64,000 nucleotides of DNA from Margaritispora aquatica (lineage: Eukaryota; Ascomycota; Leotiomycetes; Helotiales; Discinellaceae): positions 186,001 to 250,000 of the forward strand of contig VJWN01000031.1 in NCBI GenBank assembly GCA_007644065.1, written 5' to 3'. Positions 12,133 to 28,417 of this stretch are shown here, piece after piece. A program made the translations under genes and the position numbers. Numbering within the stretch: position 1 is the stretch's first letter; each line of letters starts with the position of its first letter. A model generated the notes under the pieces. That model saw only the letters and a list, made by a program, of their open reading frames with translations, was not told where the DNA came from and made no database searches.

Positions 12133-14155
12133 ATGGCACGCTTCCATTGTTTCTTTGCAGGTCTCCTGGCTTTTACTTATTTACAGCTGGTTTTTGGGAT
12201 GGTCAAAAGAGAGATCCCTACGGCTGCAGGTTCGTGTTGTCCAGACTCTTAAACCTTTCTCGTCATTATGGAGCGGTCTCGTTTGACTCTGATATAGATT
12301 TACCTGAGGTCACTCTTCCAGTGGACACTGGTTCCACCATCCTGCCAACGAGCTCATTTACGAACAACCCAACCGACCCCACAGCTTCAACTTCTGCACT
12401 GGTACTGCTTGACACTACTTCATCAATTTCTGTTACAGAAATCAACACATTCACATCGGAGCCATTACCATCAACTTCCATAGATACCGAAGTAGCACAG
12501 TCTTCTTCTATCGCAACATTGACTACGGACATACCCATCCTCACATCTATTTCTGAACCAACTACCGGTATTGAATCTACCACATACCCAACACCATCTT
12601 CCATTAGCGAGACATCCCAATCTACAACTCTTGATTACATTACTGTATACATCACATCCATTGAAACATGTAGTAGTGTACCCAGTTTAACAACAACATC
12701 GATTGAGGTGAAGACGGTAAGTAGAAGACGTCCTTCCGGCTGATGCGTGTAGTTGGTGTGCTTAAGCTGATTTCAAATCAAGATCACCCAAACGATTCTC
12801 ACTGATGTCACATACACAATTACCGACGTTGAAACGGTATGAATTTTACTCTATTCATGAGGAAATATTGCTTACTTCTACAACAAGATTACATCAACCA
12901 GTTCCGATCTGGCATTTGAAACATCAACATTAGATTTCACTCAAATTGTGCCGTTGACCATCACACAATATACTACAAACTCCCAAGAATTGACGGAGAT
13001 TCAAACAGTATCAGATGTCTCCACAATAACCCAATACTTGACACTTCAAACTACAACGACAAGCTACGACTTGGCTGTGCAGACTTCTACTTCTGTAGAA
13101 ATGGTGTCCGTTGATACTACGCAATACCAGACATTCTCGCAAATAGTGACAGAGATTCAAACCGTAACGAAAACCCAAACCTTGTCAGAAATTGAAACAA
13201 TCTCAGAACTATCTACACTAACTCAATACTTAACTCTTCAAGCCACGACAACAAACTATAACTTAACTGTACAGACCTCAACTTCTATACAAGTCGTTTC
13301 CATTGATACTACAAAATACCAGACAGTCTTCGAAGATGTTACTCAAACAAATATCATTACCTTACCATCAACGCTGTATTCAATACAAACATCTCTCACA
13401 ACCACCACACTGACCCTCATCGAATCATCTTTGATTCCTTCAACTGTCACTCAAACCCAGATCAGCACAGTGATTTCAAATGTGCTTTCAGAAACCACGA
13501 CCACGCAGATCACCACACTGCCAGCATCCACAATCACTCAACTAAGCACAATTTATGTACTCGAAACACTCACCAACGTGATCACATTCACTCCTGTCCA
13601 ACGAACGACCACGATCTCTACCACCCTGACACGATCAACATGTGCCCCATGTACCGCGACCCCAAGTCTGACCAATTCCGGCTTCGAATCCAGCTCTCTA
13701 GTATCATGGTCCGTGAAAGTCCCTAGCACGCCGACATTCAAACTCGGAGCCAACACCGAGAAGCCTCGCGACGGCAAATACGCAGCGTGAGTGAACCTAG
13801 ACCTCTTTTTCCAACTTCTTGCACCAACTGACACATTGACAGAGCCGCATATTTCCCCGGCAGTTCAGGCGCAGCCAGCATCAGCTCGCTCACGCAGACA
13901 ATCGCCGTTTGTCCCGGCCAGAGCTACAGTTTCTCGGCCTGGGGAGCCATCAACGGAGGCACGCTGTGCTACATGCAGCTTTGTGTGGATTCTACGTGCG
14001 GTCCGGGATTTCAGTTAAATGCCACGTATCAGCAGAACTCGTTCGTGTTTAATGGCGGGAATAGTGGCAATGCTTCCGTGGTTCTGCAGGCTTATTGTAC
14101 GGGTGGGAACTCGAGGACGGTTTATTTGGATTCTGTCGCTGTTGTGCCGTACTGA
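12133..14155 (+). CDS. Secreted Ser/Thr-rich repeat protein with C-terminal carbohydrate-binding-like domain
   Basis: Model: 12133..12229, 12298..12716, 12783..12836, 12888..13786, 13843..14155, 593 aa. The first exon encodes a signal peptide (MARFHCFFAGLLAFTYLQLV). The middle is almost entirely Thr/Ser/Ile/Gln with tandem repeats, including two near-identical blocks of about 47 aa around nt 12995-13135 and 13187-13328 that share STxTQYLTLQxTTTxY. The last 140 aa form a globular domain with paired cysteines (CAPCTATPSLTNSGFESSSL, SYSFSAWGAINGG, LCYMQLCVDSTCG, ending VYLDSVAVVPY). This resembles the beta-sandwich CBM_4_9-like domains found on fungal wall and secreted proteins. Likely extracellular, wall-associated, glycosylated; ligand unknown. 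First intron acceptor is ambiguous (12297 or 12273, both in frame). Introns 2-4 are clear. The one 54-bp internal exon codes a single repeat-like segment. Confidence 0.8.
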
Positions 14156-14804
14156 GTGTGTTGGTGTCGAATGAGTAGGATGCGGCATGTGGTGTTAAAT
14201 TCTCTTTTGCTCAATCACGTCTCTGTTGATTGAGATGCACTTTTATTTAGAAATTGATCCCAATATCACACGGCTTTGTCTGATTACAAGTCATTTTTGC
14301 CAGTTATTTTCTGTCCTAGGAAGCTTAAGAAACATTGGAGAATCATGGCGAGGAAAATATAAATCTGACGAAGAAAGTGTAGAACGCTTGTGCCTACCTC
14401 AAAGTGCATCCCCCATATCGCTGCGTCTCACACATTTCTGTCCGACCTTCAGCTTCTGAATTAGTTCCTACCAACCTCAAATTTGGAGGTTATTGTAATC
14501 ATAGATATAAGCCCCACAATACCAGGCAAGTGGTAAAGTAACAAAATGGGATTGCGCTTTTCTACGTTGTTGTGTTGATGCGTCTGAAAAAACCATGTGG
14601 TATAAACAATGCTAACTAAGTATTAAAAGATGAATGATATACCATCGAGTTTTCAATGCAATTGCTGCGTAAAGGGGGTTATGTAGCGGGGTAATTCTCG
14701 CTCAAATATTCGAGATTTACGAAAATCTATAAAAATGCATGCAGCACAATGAAATGTTGAAATTATTCTTCTGTTCATATATATACCACCTAATACAAGC
14801 TATC
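14156..14804. other. Intergenic between convergent genes
   Basis: About 650 bp separating the 3' ends of the repeat protein and the acetyltransferase. AT-rich. It must hold both terminators; no other feature seen. Confidence 0.5.
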
Positions 14805-15658
14805 TCAAGAGGATTGTGGGTCTCGAAGGAGAAACCATGACGGATCGTTAGATGCACCCCCGAATTTCTCCAAATCCGATTCGCGGGTCGCGATCTCCTT
14901 GAAGCCTTCCGTCTTGAACATATTAACGGATTTCGATCGAGCAGGAACCCCTAATACAAGTCAGCATTGCGGTTGAGATAATCAGAGAACTAGAAATCGC
15001 TATAGAGGAGAACTCACATGTCTTGGCGTCTGCTTTATCGGCTATGGCATTACAGTGACGAGTAAGTTGTCTTCCAAAGCCTCGTCGTTGGTAAGCAGGA
15101 AGAATCATGGTTCCCTTGCGATCTGATCAAAAGTCAGTGATGGGCAGAGATCGATATATATATGAATAGCATACGGAATTCGGTCTCGGGATCATATCCA
15201 AGGGTTGATGCAAATCCTAATATGGTGAACATTTCAATCACTGCCTCGAGACACATTCCCTCAAGTAGTGGGGGTATCTCCTGTGACTGTGAGAGTATCT
15301 TGAGCTCTTCAGTCATGGTGGGGCAGCCTTTCCATGGAAATTGCAACGCAGTCCAACCTGCGATCTTCCTGATGGCTGATCAGACGTATTCGAGAGAAGG
15401 ATTGGTGAATACTAACCCTGTGGATTCATCAATGATGGAATATGTCTCTATGTCAGGCAGTAACCAGCGTGGCCCGAGGGTATTGATAATCCATGGTAAC
15501 ACTTCCTCTTTCTTACAGTTTCGAACCATGAGTTCCCATACTTCGTCGTCACCAAAGGCCTCGTCTAAAACAGCCCATACTTCGGGCATGTCTTCGACAG
15601 GTGTCTTTCGAAGCTTGAAACCTTCTTGTAAAGTCATGTTGATAAAATTCTGGGGCAA
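14805..15658 (-). CDS. GNAT-family N-acetyltransferase
   Basis: Minus-strand exons 15658..15417, 15368..15175, 15122..15018, 14950..14805, 228 aa. Introns of 48, 52 and 67 bp have correct ends, and every junction restores a conserved GNAT element: exon 1 to 2 gives GKIAGWTALQFPW (beta-4 strand), exon 2 to 3 gives a short beta-strand, exon 3 carries the acetyl-CoA pyrophosphate loop QRRGFGRQL, and exon 4 gives the C-terminal SKSVNMFKTEGFKEIA. The protein should transfer acetyl from acetyl-CoA to an unknown amine. A start at 15637 (MTLQEGF) is equally possible and removes seven residues. Cytosolic by absence of targeting signals. Confidence 0.85.
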
Positions 15659-17290
15659 GTAAAGAAAAGGGTGTATAGATATGCAGTATTATGCGAAAAA
15701 GTCTTGAGCAAAGTGTTGCATGAATTGAAGCACAAAAAATGGACGCATCTATGTGTTTAATAATTCCAAAACGCAAGAATACCTTTCAAAACCCGCTAAA
15801 GCTGACAGCTTACCTACCTTACCTACGCTATCGGTCATACAGAATGAAACCTTCCTATTTTGTTGTAAATAGAGAGCGCTCGAATGCTTAGAAACACTCG
15901 AGCAACTTGATGTGATTGGGTAAATCGGTAAATCGCTTCTTCGGCCTAAATCAACTGCACAGTCAGGAGTAAGCTGGCGAGCTAGTAAAGTGGAGGCTGT
16001 CAGCTTTCAGGATTAATCTCAAATTATCTCGAACTACTGTCCAAAAACGATTGTAATCATCATGAGACTTTAACGTCATGCATCAACAAGTAGCTTGACG
16101 AGTGAACATCAACGGTCCTGAGATAGTCATTTACTAAAGCCAGTGCGTACATCTGTAGCGCGAATCAAAAGGAAATGCTGTGATCCTGAACATCGGCGTT
16201 TGCTCCCGTAAAACCTCGATGGTTGAAGTATGAAGTATGAAGAGAGTTGAGGTTTTGGTAACCAAAGTTTGATAGCCAAGCAGGCGGGTCAAGGCAAGCT
16301 TTTGTTGCCTCTCAGACTCAGACGTGGGGCAATCTGGAGGGAGACCTTGGAGTGGCTGGTCAAGCTTCGTGGACCTCGGCAACATTAGCCCTGTAATCTT
16401 AGCTCATGGTCAAGATCATCATCATCGCACTCGCATCCAACCACACACTCTCCCTCTCTCTCTCTACCTTTCTGTCTGTCCAAAGGATCTCCACGACAGG
16501 AAACAACAATGAACATGCTCTCCGTCTTCGAATCTGATACATCTGCCATTCACTTGCGTTGTCTCTGTGGAGGAAAAGCATACTGGACCATTTCCTGGAA
16601 TCTATAGAGCGAAGTGGCACGGAGTCGAAGTTCGAATCAGATCAATGAACGCCATTCAGAGCCAAAGATATGCGAAAGAAGCTGGTCAGACGATCCAACT
16701 GAGGTTGAATACTGGGACATGGAGGCGAAAAGCCCAATCAACATCTCGTCTCGACAATCTCGTTGTAGGTGCACCTCGCTCATTGACCCAATCCCTACCA
16801 AACGGGAAGTAAAGTCACTGCGAGTCTGTACTCTTGAGCCGCAGATTGGAAGCAGCAAGATTGAAGTTTGAAGGGAATTCTTTGCCTATTTCGCGGGGCA
16901 GGGTTCCCATCCGACGTCGTGGAAGGCAATTCGAATTCTACGAAGCATCGAGGAAGTGATCTTTCGATCTAAGTTTGGGCATGGGAAAACTCGAAGCCAC
17001 GATGGAACACGAAGATCGTATGGTACGGAGACGCGCTCAAGGTGCGCAGTGATTATTCAATGTCGATCCTTCAGATTATCCCCAACATATCAAGATCAAG
17101 TGGATATATTGCATAGGCTGCAACTGCGTGGGTACACGTTGCTGCAAAGTTTCTCCGGATCTTAATTGATTTCACAGCAGTGGTCTTGACAATTTGTTTT
17201 CAGGTATGTTGACATTGACTAGCATTTACATGATTCCACTGCGATATTTTCATTTCAGCCTGTCATTGTACCACAATCGTCCAACCTTGT
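15659..17290. other. Intergenic with unassigned short open frames
   Basis: About 1.6 kb. Between 16509 and 17165 the plus strand has several short, frame-shifted open stretches with some cysteine-rich character (for example HLRCLCGGKAYW near 16550 and CIGCNCVGTRCC near 17110). They are separated by stops and I could not splice them into one protein. They may be a decayed gene or chance. No other feature seen. Confidence 0.3.
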
Positions 17291-17646
17291 CTAGTGCTTG
17301 GCTGCCTCTGTCAAATATGTCAGTTCGATTCGAAGAAGAGAGTACCAGGATCTCTTACCCTTGTGAACATCAGCCTTGGTATTGTGGGAGGTCTCGTCAA
17401 TCTTGTCGGACACTGCATCCTTTGCAGCAGTTGCACGGGTTCCAATGCTGGCATTTGAATCCTTGGCGACGTGCTTGTTGGTCTCCTTGGAAGCCTCAGC
17501 TCCTGCTCCTTGGATGGTCTCGGCGACGTAGTTTGCGGCGTTCTGATTTCCCAATGTCAGATACAGACTTGAAGCAATGCGGATATCATAGCTCCTCAAA
17601 GTCGTGGTAAGAAGGATCTTGCAGTTCTTACCTTGATGGTCTCCAT
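17291..17646 (-). CDS. grg-1: Glucose-repressible protein Grg1 / CCG-1 homologue
   Basis: Minus-strand exons 17646..17632 (15 nt), 17542..17359, 17307..17291 (17 nt, with stop), giving 71 aa, the usual length of the family. The first exon codes only METIK and the last only the end of HKEAAKH, so unspliced reading hides the gene. Conserved body: NAANYVAETIQGAGAEASKE and VAKDSNASIGTRATAAKDAV. In Neurospora crassa the homologue is a very abundant clock-controlled, starvation- and light-induced mRNA. Its biochemical role is unknown. The 5' leader is a CAA/CAAT-rich, probably unstructured tract just upstream of the ATG, and a TTTATAAA box lies about 120 bp upstream, both consistent with a strongly expressed gene. 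Confidence 0.95.
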
Positions 17647-17668
17647 ATTGATTTGATTGAAGTTTTCT

Positions 17669-17697
17669 TGGTTGGTTGGTTGATTGATTGATTGATC
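17669..17697 (-). repeat. CAAC/CAAT tetranucleotide tract in the grg-1 leader
   Basis: On the plus strand this reads GGTT repeated, then GATT repeated. On the transcribed strand it is a CAAT/CAAC-rich leader ending about 25 nt before the grg-1 ATG. Such A/C-rich leaders are common before highly translated fungal genes. Confidence 0.7.
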
Positions 17698-17767
17698 TTT
17701 GGTTGTTCGAGTTTGAATTGTAGTGTTGAATGTGATATAGAACTATAGAGGAGGGGTAGAGGGGTTG

Positions 17768-17775
17768 TTTATAAA
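17768..17775 (-). promoter_or_regulatory. Putative TATA box of grg-1
   Basis: Palindromic TTTATAAA about 120 bp upstream of the grg-1 start codon, the only strong TATA-like string in that interval. Confidence 0.45.
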
Positions 17776-20090
17776 CCCAGCTCAGTATCCAAACTAAGGT
17801 ATCATTCCATATGGCGGTTGAATATATGCATCATGACGTAGTGGAACATGTGAACATATCGAAAGTTCAAAGAGCAACCTGAAGCAAGAAATTTGCCTCG
17901 ATGCTAGCCCAAAACTGCTAAAGCTCGATGAATTTGGGCAAAGCAGAGGAAGCTCACGATCACAAGATCAATTCGTGTCTTTGCAGCTATTATTATTGGC
18001 CACTTCCGGAACTTCAGCTCGCGGTAACTAGTTTTTAGCTGTAACACTAATTGCTACTTGGGGAAAGGCTTCGATCAGATGCATCCCGTCGCTAGCGAAA
18101 ACGCCAATCACTGTCATGTACCCCTGAGTTAAAGCAATATTTTTCTGAGGTGAGAGGAATTCTTTCTACGCCTAGATTGCCCTTGCCGTTAAACTCAAAG
18201 ATTTACATACCAAAAATCACAATTACAGTATCGCATCCTAAAAACCCTCCTCTTCGAAGCTCCGCCTGTCTCATTTGTGTCTCTTGTTTCCCAGTTGTGC
18301 GATAGCTTGGCATTTCAATGACCTCTGCCTTGTTTGTACGATGATGCTATATGTCTCAGACCAAGACACATTGGCCATCTAGATACATCAGAGGCTTGAG
18401 GTACACGATTCAATTCTCATCACGACTCCAAGCAGGGTGAACGCGAGTCTTGCTCTAGACATCGTGAAATCCTCCTGGCTTAGGAATGTGCCGGATCAGA
18501 TCGAGCCGGTATTGATGGGCAATTCTGGGGCCAATCTATATGTATATGATTCAGATTCTGGATCGAGCGACGCAAACGAAAGCAATAACCAAAGTTGGAG
18601 TTCCAGATGGAAACTTTAAAGAAGAAGCATGATTTCTTTGCGTTTGTGTTGAGTAAGAGCTAGGCGCTGGAGCTGATATTGCCAAGAACAATGTTGCCTT
18701 AGCATTGGACTTTGCAAAACTCGAATCTCTTGTGTAGTTGCGACGATAGCACGAGGACACAATCAGTGAAATACACTGGTCCTTATAGAATATACCGCTG
18801 CTTTGCGATCTTTGGGGGTGAATCGCGAATTTTGCTATCAAGAGACCAAAGCACTTCTTGTGTATTGAAAGGTCAAAATCTTGGTGTAAGTCAAGAGTTA
18901 GGCGCACTGAGCAGATTTCTTCGCGATTCCTACGAAAGTCAGCTTTCTTGTGCTTTTGTTCTTGAAATTCATAGGTTTTTTGCGCTGGCAGCAGAGGCTT
19001 ATCAACTCTCAACTGACAATCATCAAGAGATCAAGCAGGAATTACAAGTGTTCTTTATACTATCTAGAACACGTTGGCTGTTAAGGATGATGCGGGCAAC
19101 TAGTACTGATAAGCATCATGTAAGCCATCTCGAATACTCAAATTCACATATGCTTTCTTGGTATCATGTTTTGTCATTCGGCAAATACAGCTGTCTCAAA
19201 GGCTCGAGTTCAAAAGGGCGAATAGGTAATTACCTCGTTTGAGTCCCAGACTACAGCCCCAAGTGCCACTCAATCATCGTCTGTCTATATAAGCACTTGT
19301 CGAAATCTTCAATGATAGATACTAGGCAAAGACACAATTTTCGATCCTGCTGCTCTACAGCGGAGGATACATAGAACTTGGTAGCAAGTTTGCTCGTACG
19401 GATTCGACAGATTCTATACGTATCGAAAGATCATCTGAGATTGTGAGAAGAGGTGTAACTATCCTCGCCCCGGGCTTTCAGATACTTAGGTTTATGTCAC
19501 TCCGTCAAACCTCCGTATTTTCCAGCAACAACGCTTAGAAGCATAGGGCCTCGAGCGTCCTAAGGTGGTGTTTATAACATGTAACTCGATTAAATAAAAG
19601 TTGACAATAGCTGCTGAGTGCACAGGAGACCTTTTCTATCTCATAAGAAAAATGGAAATATTTGTACCACAGCTCATCCTGTTCATTTTTGGGTCCGGCA
19701 AGCAGTTCGGTCGGGTAGCCGAGCCCTCAAAATTAAGCCGTGCTGACATGCCACATGGCATGATCGACACAGGGCGCTTTACAAGCCGCACATCTCGACT
19801 ATTCCTGTTTAAGAATACGAAATTCAAGCCTCGGACATGAAGTTTCAAAATCTCCGCTTAGTGTATCATTGGTTAATACCTCTCTCAAGCTAAGACTCTT
19901 CAAGAATACGAAGATACACAGCCAAATCAACCTGGCTTCACTTCAACCTCACCCCAGTTTCGGTTCTCCAGCCTAACTTCATGACGACGGGATCTGAGGG
20001 CAATCTTATGCTGGCAAGGCATAAGGTAGAGATAAAAGCTTTCAATGCGTCTCTTTCTGAATTGGGGATACGAACCTTGAGACGGACGTT
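17776..20090. other. Long intergenic region, no convincing gene
   Basis: About 2.3 kb. The largest open frames (18551-19012 on minus, 18712-19242 on plus) overlap each other, have no family motifs and no splice-consistent extension. Includes the grg-1 upstream region at the left and the promoter of the regulator at the right. Confidence 0.4.
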
Positions 20091-21844
20091 ATGGAATCTT
20101 CATCGTTCTCATTCTTTACTGTAGCGGACGCAAGTCCTGAATCTACATCAGCACTTGATCCTAAAGGAGATCCTATTCGCAAGCGAGCGCCGCATCGGAA
20201 AAGTAGGAACGGGTGTTCCCAATGCAGGAGAAAGAAGATCAAGGTACGGACGAAGTGCATTGGATGAGGTGTCTTCTATCATCACGTGATATGAATCTCA
20301 AATGTCATGGTCTTTCAAGCTCCGAGATAGCAAAGGCTAATATGTTTCAGTGTGACGAAATAGGTCCAGTATGTAGAAATTGTCAAAAGAGCAGGTTGAA
20401 GTGCGAGCTGCCTATTCGAACGACACACTCCCAGCCAGATGCCAGGGCCATAACTCCACCACATACTCCACAAATGCCAACTCCGCGATCATCGACACCA
20501 CAATCCCCACGGATCTTAACAAACTCATGGACCCTGACTAAATTGACACGTCCATCTGAAAAGACAACTGGGATCCAATTGAATGCCCTCATGAGCTTGG
20601 TCCTCAAAAGGTCTGCTGAAGAAATTGAATTGTTGCGGCATTTTGAGAGACAGACCTCCAGCATGCTAGCAATGTCACGTTCAGCGTGGTCGACATTTGT
20701 GCTGAGACTATCTTTGCAGGTAAGGTACTTGAAATGCTTGAGATACATGTTGCTGATTGGCAATACAGTACGACTGCTTGATGGATTGCATTTGCTTGAT
20801 TGCTGCCACACACATTAATGACCAACTCCCGGCGAACCATCCAGATCGTAAATCACAATTTGTGCGGTATGGGAAGGCTTTGTCGAGTCTGCAGGTTGCT
20901 TTAGCTGAAGCAGCAGCACATCAGATGACCACGATTGATTTTGATGCACTTCTTAGCTCGTCGCTTCTCATTCACCACTACTCGTGGACCTTTGTTGATG
21001 AAAGCGCCTCCGTTAGTGCCATTTTCGAAGAGTCTGTTAGTTTGTCTCGAGGATTCAAAGTGCGTTTTCTGTTGAAACTTTCCAGGGTATATCAGCTAAC
21101 TGGCAGCAAGCATTTATTTATTGTAGGCCAAGACGTTGCTCAGCATGGTGAGTGGTGGCGAATTCTGGGCTACAGTCCCAGGATCAATTTGGAGCGGTAT
21201 GGACGTGAGGCAGAACCTGAAGAGGACTTGCTTGGTGATTTGCTTTATCATTGTTTTTTCTGCGGACAGGGAACCAGAGATCTTGAAGGCTCATCTGCAG
21301 ATAACAGTACGTATGATCCTTGTGCCGACGTTGTGCATCAAATTTCCAGCCTATGCTAAGATCCCCTCACCAGTGTATGCCGCAACGCGGCTGACAATTG
21401 TCATGCGCGCTATATTTCTAGCTCTTCCTAGCATCGAACAATCAGGATATGGATCTGATATCCTACGATATTTGTTTACATGGCCTTCACTATGCACCAA
21501 AGGTTATCTCGAGCAAGTAAGAGATGGTAACATGACATCTCTGACTATATTAATGGGATACTATGCGGCAATTCTTCGAGTTTATTCGAAGAAAATATGG
21601 TACGTCAGGCTGTTCCTTTACCAAAAATATTCCTTCAAAATAACTATGGAACGAATGCTGACTTGATTGGAATAGGTTCATGAGAGATAAAGCTTTGTTT
21701 ATGTATAATGCTCTTCGGCGGAAGCTAGAAGGAAGATGCGCAAAGTGTTTGAAGCCTATAATGATTCTCTATGACGGACGGCCATTTGAGGAATATGCGG
21801 CTATGACCCGTGAAGATGTGCGATCTTCAGTTTGTGATGGGTAA
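20091..21844 (+). CDS. Zn2Cys6 transcription factor, UPC2/sterol-regulator-like
   Basis: Exons 20091..20243, 20351..20719, 20769..21059, 21111..21306, 21374..21599, 21676..21844, giving 467 aa. The binuclear zinc cluster is split by intron 1 exactly before the third cysteine: GCSQCRRKKIK | CDEIGPVCRNCQKSRLKC, with Cys at residues 42, 45, 52, 59, 62, 69. A Ser/Thr/Pro linker follows. The rest is the helical regulatory region of short UPC2-like factors, with MDCICLIAATHIND, SRGFKHLFIVG, WWRILGYSPRINLERYG and YLFTWPSLCTKGYLEQVRDG. Intron 3 is the weakest point: an AAG acceptor at 21110 keeps the frame, while the stronger TAG at 21126 does not. Members act in the nucleus on sterol, secondary-metabolite or drug-response genes. 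It is followed in the same direction, 377 bp on, by an ABC multidrug transporter that it may control (inference). Confidence 0.85.
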
Positions 21845-22221
21845 AAGTCCAGAACTGGGACTTAATGTAAAACCAACTCTTCTCCCAATTATTACGCAGT
21901 GGACCACCGTGAGAAGTACACTCTAAACCCGGGGCTTAAATCCTCCACTCAAAGATGACTCTCGCTTAAGCATCCGAATTGGGAATACGGCTCTGGGAGC
22001 GAAAACCCCACATCTCGTCTGCGATTGGCTAGCATGCTAGCAAGCGCCACTTCGGCCCATTATTCTCCCTGATTATTTAATAAACAACCGTGGACTCACT
22101 CCTACAGCTTTTTTTTTATTAGTTCTCTGCCAGGCCAGCATAAGCATGAGTTGTTAAAATCAATCTGATATCTTCCATTCTTTTCAATCAGCGATCTGTG
22201 ATTCACGCACCTGTCTTCACA
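21845..22221 (+). promoter_or_regulatory. Promoter region of the ABC transporter
   Basis: 377 bp between the regulator stop and the transporter ATG. It contains an everted CCG-N11-CGG pair (21974-21976 and 21988-21990), a half-site arrangement used by some Zn2Cys6 dimers, a TTATTTAATAAA stretch near 22070, and a T-run near 22110. Function is inferred from position only. Confidence 0.4.
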
Positions 22222-26545
<4,324 letters not shown>

Positions 26546-27334
26546 GAGCGTTTGCAGTTGTGAAAGTTGGAGCTGTATAATAAGGAGTCTGGGGTTTCTT
26601 TTGTTGATACCATCTACACTCTCTACGTTTTCTTTGTGTACTAGATTTACTTCGCTTAATAGAGATAACCATCTACGATGGATTTGGAGCCTTCATGCTA
26701 GCTTATGAGCACAGCTTTTACCTACCCACTTTTCCTTAACAACACTGTACAAAAGTATTGTCATAGCCTTCAATAAAAAACCTGCTGGCTATTCACTTGT
26801 ACAAATGCACTTGGAACAAATCCGTTATACGCATAATAATAATATGATCTGAAAGCCTATCTCAATGGGACATTAACATTGTCAAAACAAGCATAACCAA
26901 TCCTTCGCCCCTCAAATTTGAGTTCAGATGTGTCTTACAGAATTTCAATTTATGTAATTACCCAAAGTAGTTAGGCACTGCATTTATACTACATGACAAA
27001 GACCATCACATGACAAAAACTTCGCTTGTCAGCCGAACGTGACATTCCTGTCTGTTCCTTACAGTAGTTGGATGAGCATATACGTAGCCTGAACTATGTA
27101 TTAAGCTTTTGCTCTCATCTTGACATTCCGTTTGGCGGAAAGAGGAAAAGAGTTTTATGCGATACCATCGAAAATTTCGAGAGTTCAGAGAAAGACTGAT
27201 TTGCTCGTTTAAAGTGTATCAGTGTAAAATTAGATCACCTTAGAAACTCTTTCAACCAAGTCAATCCTAATATGTCTCTTCAAGAATTACGAGCTAAGCA
27301 GTTTTCGTACAAAACCTTTCGCTTAGCGATATTC
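26546..27334. other. Intergenic between convergent genes
   Basis: About 790 bp separating the 3' ends of the ABC transporter and the ZZ protein. AT-rich, no supported gene. Confidence 0.5.
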
Positions 27335-28417
27335 CTACCTCGTACCACCAATAGCAGAAACCGCAATCTCATTCCCCCTCCGCTGAATCTCGGCATTCAT
27401 CCTCGCAGCCTCCAAAGCATTCTGCTGCGTCCGCGCCATCATGGCCTGCACGGCCGGTGGCGTGACCAGCGGCACCATCGCCCTCGGGATATCGCCTTTC
27501 TCTCGCCAAATCGGAATCTGGTAGTACCGCAGCGCGCGATTGAGATACATCCATCCCATTTCAGGGTCGATTAAGATATCGAGCGAGAGGCCGGTGATGA
27601 AGCCGTGGAGGGTAAGTAGTGGCATGGGTGAAGGTGGAGGGGCGAACGTTTCCATCAAGTTGTTGGTCAGGCCTCCTCCGAGAAGGCTGGATAGGAATCC
27701 GCCTCTTTGCTGTGCTTGGGGTGTGGGAGCAAGGATCTGGCGTCTTTGGAGGCGATGATCTAATCCGAGGGTTTCGTAGGCGGTTTTGAGAAGGTTGTCT
27801 GCCACTGACTCTCTGTTGCCGTGGGCAGTGTTGTAAGCATGCTTCCCTGATCTGGTGCGTTAGCCAAGAGCTGTTTGGTAAATTTTAATCCTCTGTTAAG
27901 AGCGTTCTTCAAAACAGATCTCAAGTCTAGCGACATGAAAGCCAACTGGGGGCTACGCACATATGTTCATATGAGGGGGATAACCTTGCGCATCCAAGAA
28001 TGAGGAATACGCTTCCGGTGAAATAGTTCCTGTCCGATACAGATCCAAGCACGCAAAAAGCTGTTCAATCACTGTAACAAACACCCGAGATGGTGAATTA
28101 TCAGCATTATACAGCGGTGTCCATCCATTACCAGGAGGCGCGATAGGTTGAGCTTGCTGTTGCTGATATGGAACTGCTTGCTGCTGATACTGTTGAGCAC
28201 CAGCAAATTGCTGATAATTCCCACCTTGCTGTACCTGTGTCTTTAAACCACTCTGGTTCACCAAAATCGATCCATGACTCCGCTGATGGTTGCCTATCGT
28301 GTGCTGCCTAACATGGCAGTTGGCGCAAGAATCGTAATTTGGACATGCTTGGCAATGGAAGCGAGGATTTTGGGGCGCGATTTGAGTTTCGCAGCCATCA
28401 CATATATAAGCTGACAT
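27335..28417 (-). CDS. ZZ-type zinc-finger protein
   Basis: Minus-strand exons 28417..27961 and 27846..27335, 322 aa. The start at 28417 begins directly with a ZZ domain: CDGCETQ, FHCQACPNYDSCANC and HTIGNHQRSHG (residues about 6-50) supply the Cys/His zinc ligands. A Gln-rich linker follows (QQFAGAQQYQQQAVPYQQQQ region). The conserved part contains FACLDLYRTGTISPEAYSSF, resembling an EF-hand-like helix pair, and continues across the 114-bp intron as PPHMNIW-KHAYNTAHGN, which supports the junction. The C-terminal third has a hydrophobic segment (LLTLHGFITGLSLDIL) typical of this mould-specific family. ZZ domains bind peptide N-termini, including histone tails and SUMO; the specific role here is unknown. 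Confidence 0.85.

Noticed and set aside
16509..17165. Cluster of short plus-strand open frames with cysteine pairs
   Set aside because: Three pieces in different frames, interrupted by stops, with no splice combination that gives a continuous or recognisable protein.
18551..19242. Overlapping open frames of 153 and 176 codons on opposite strands
   Set aside because: No motif, composition like intergenic DNA, and neither extends by plausible splicing.
21060..21126. Intron with the stronger TAG acceptor at 21126 in the UPC2-like factor
   Set aside because: It shifts the frame and removes WWRILGYSPRINLERYG, which fits the family; the acceptor at 21110 was used instead.
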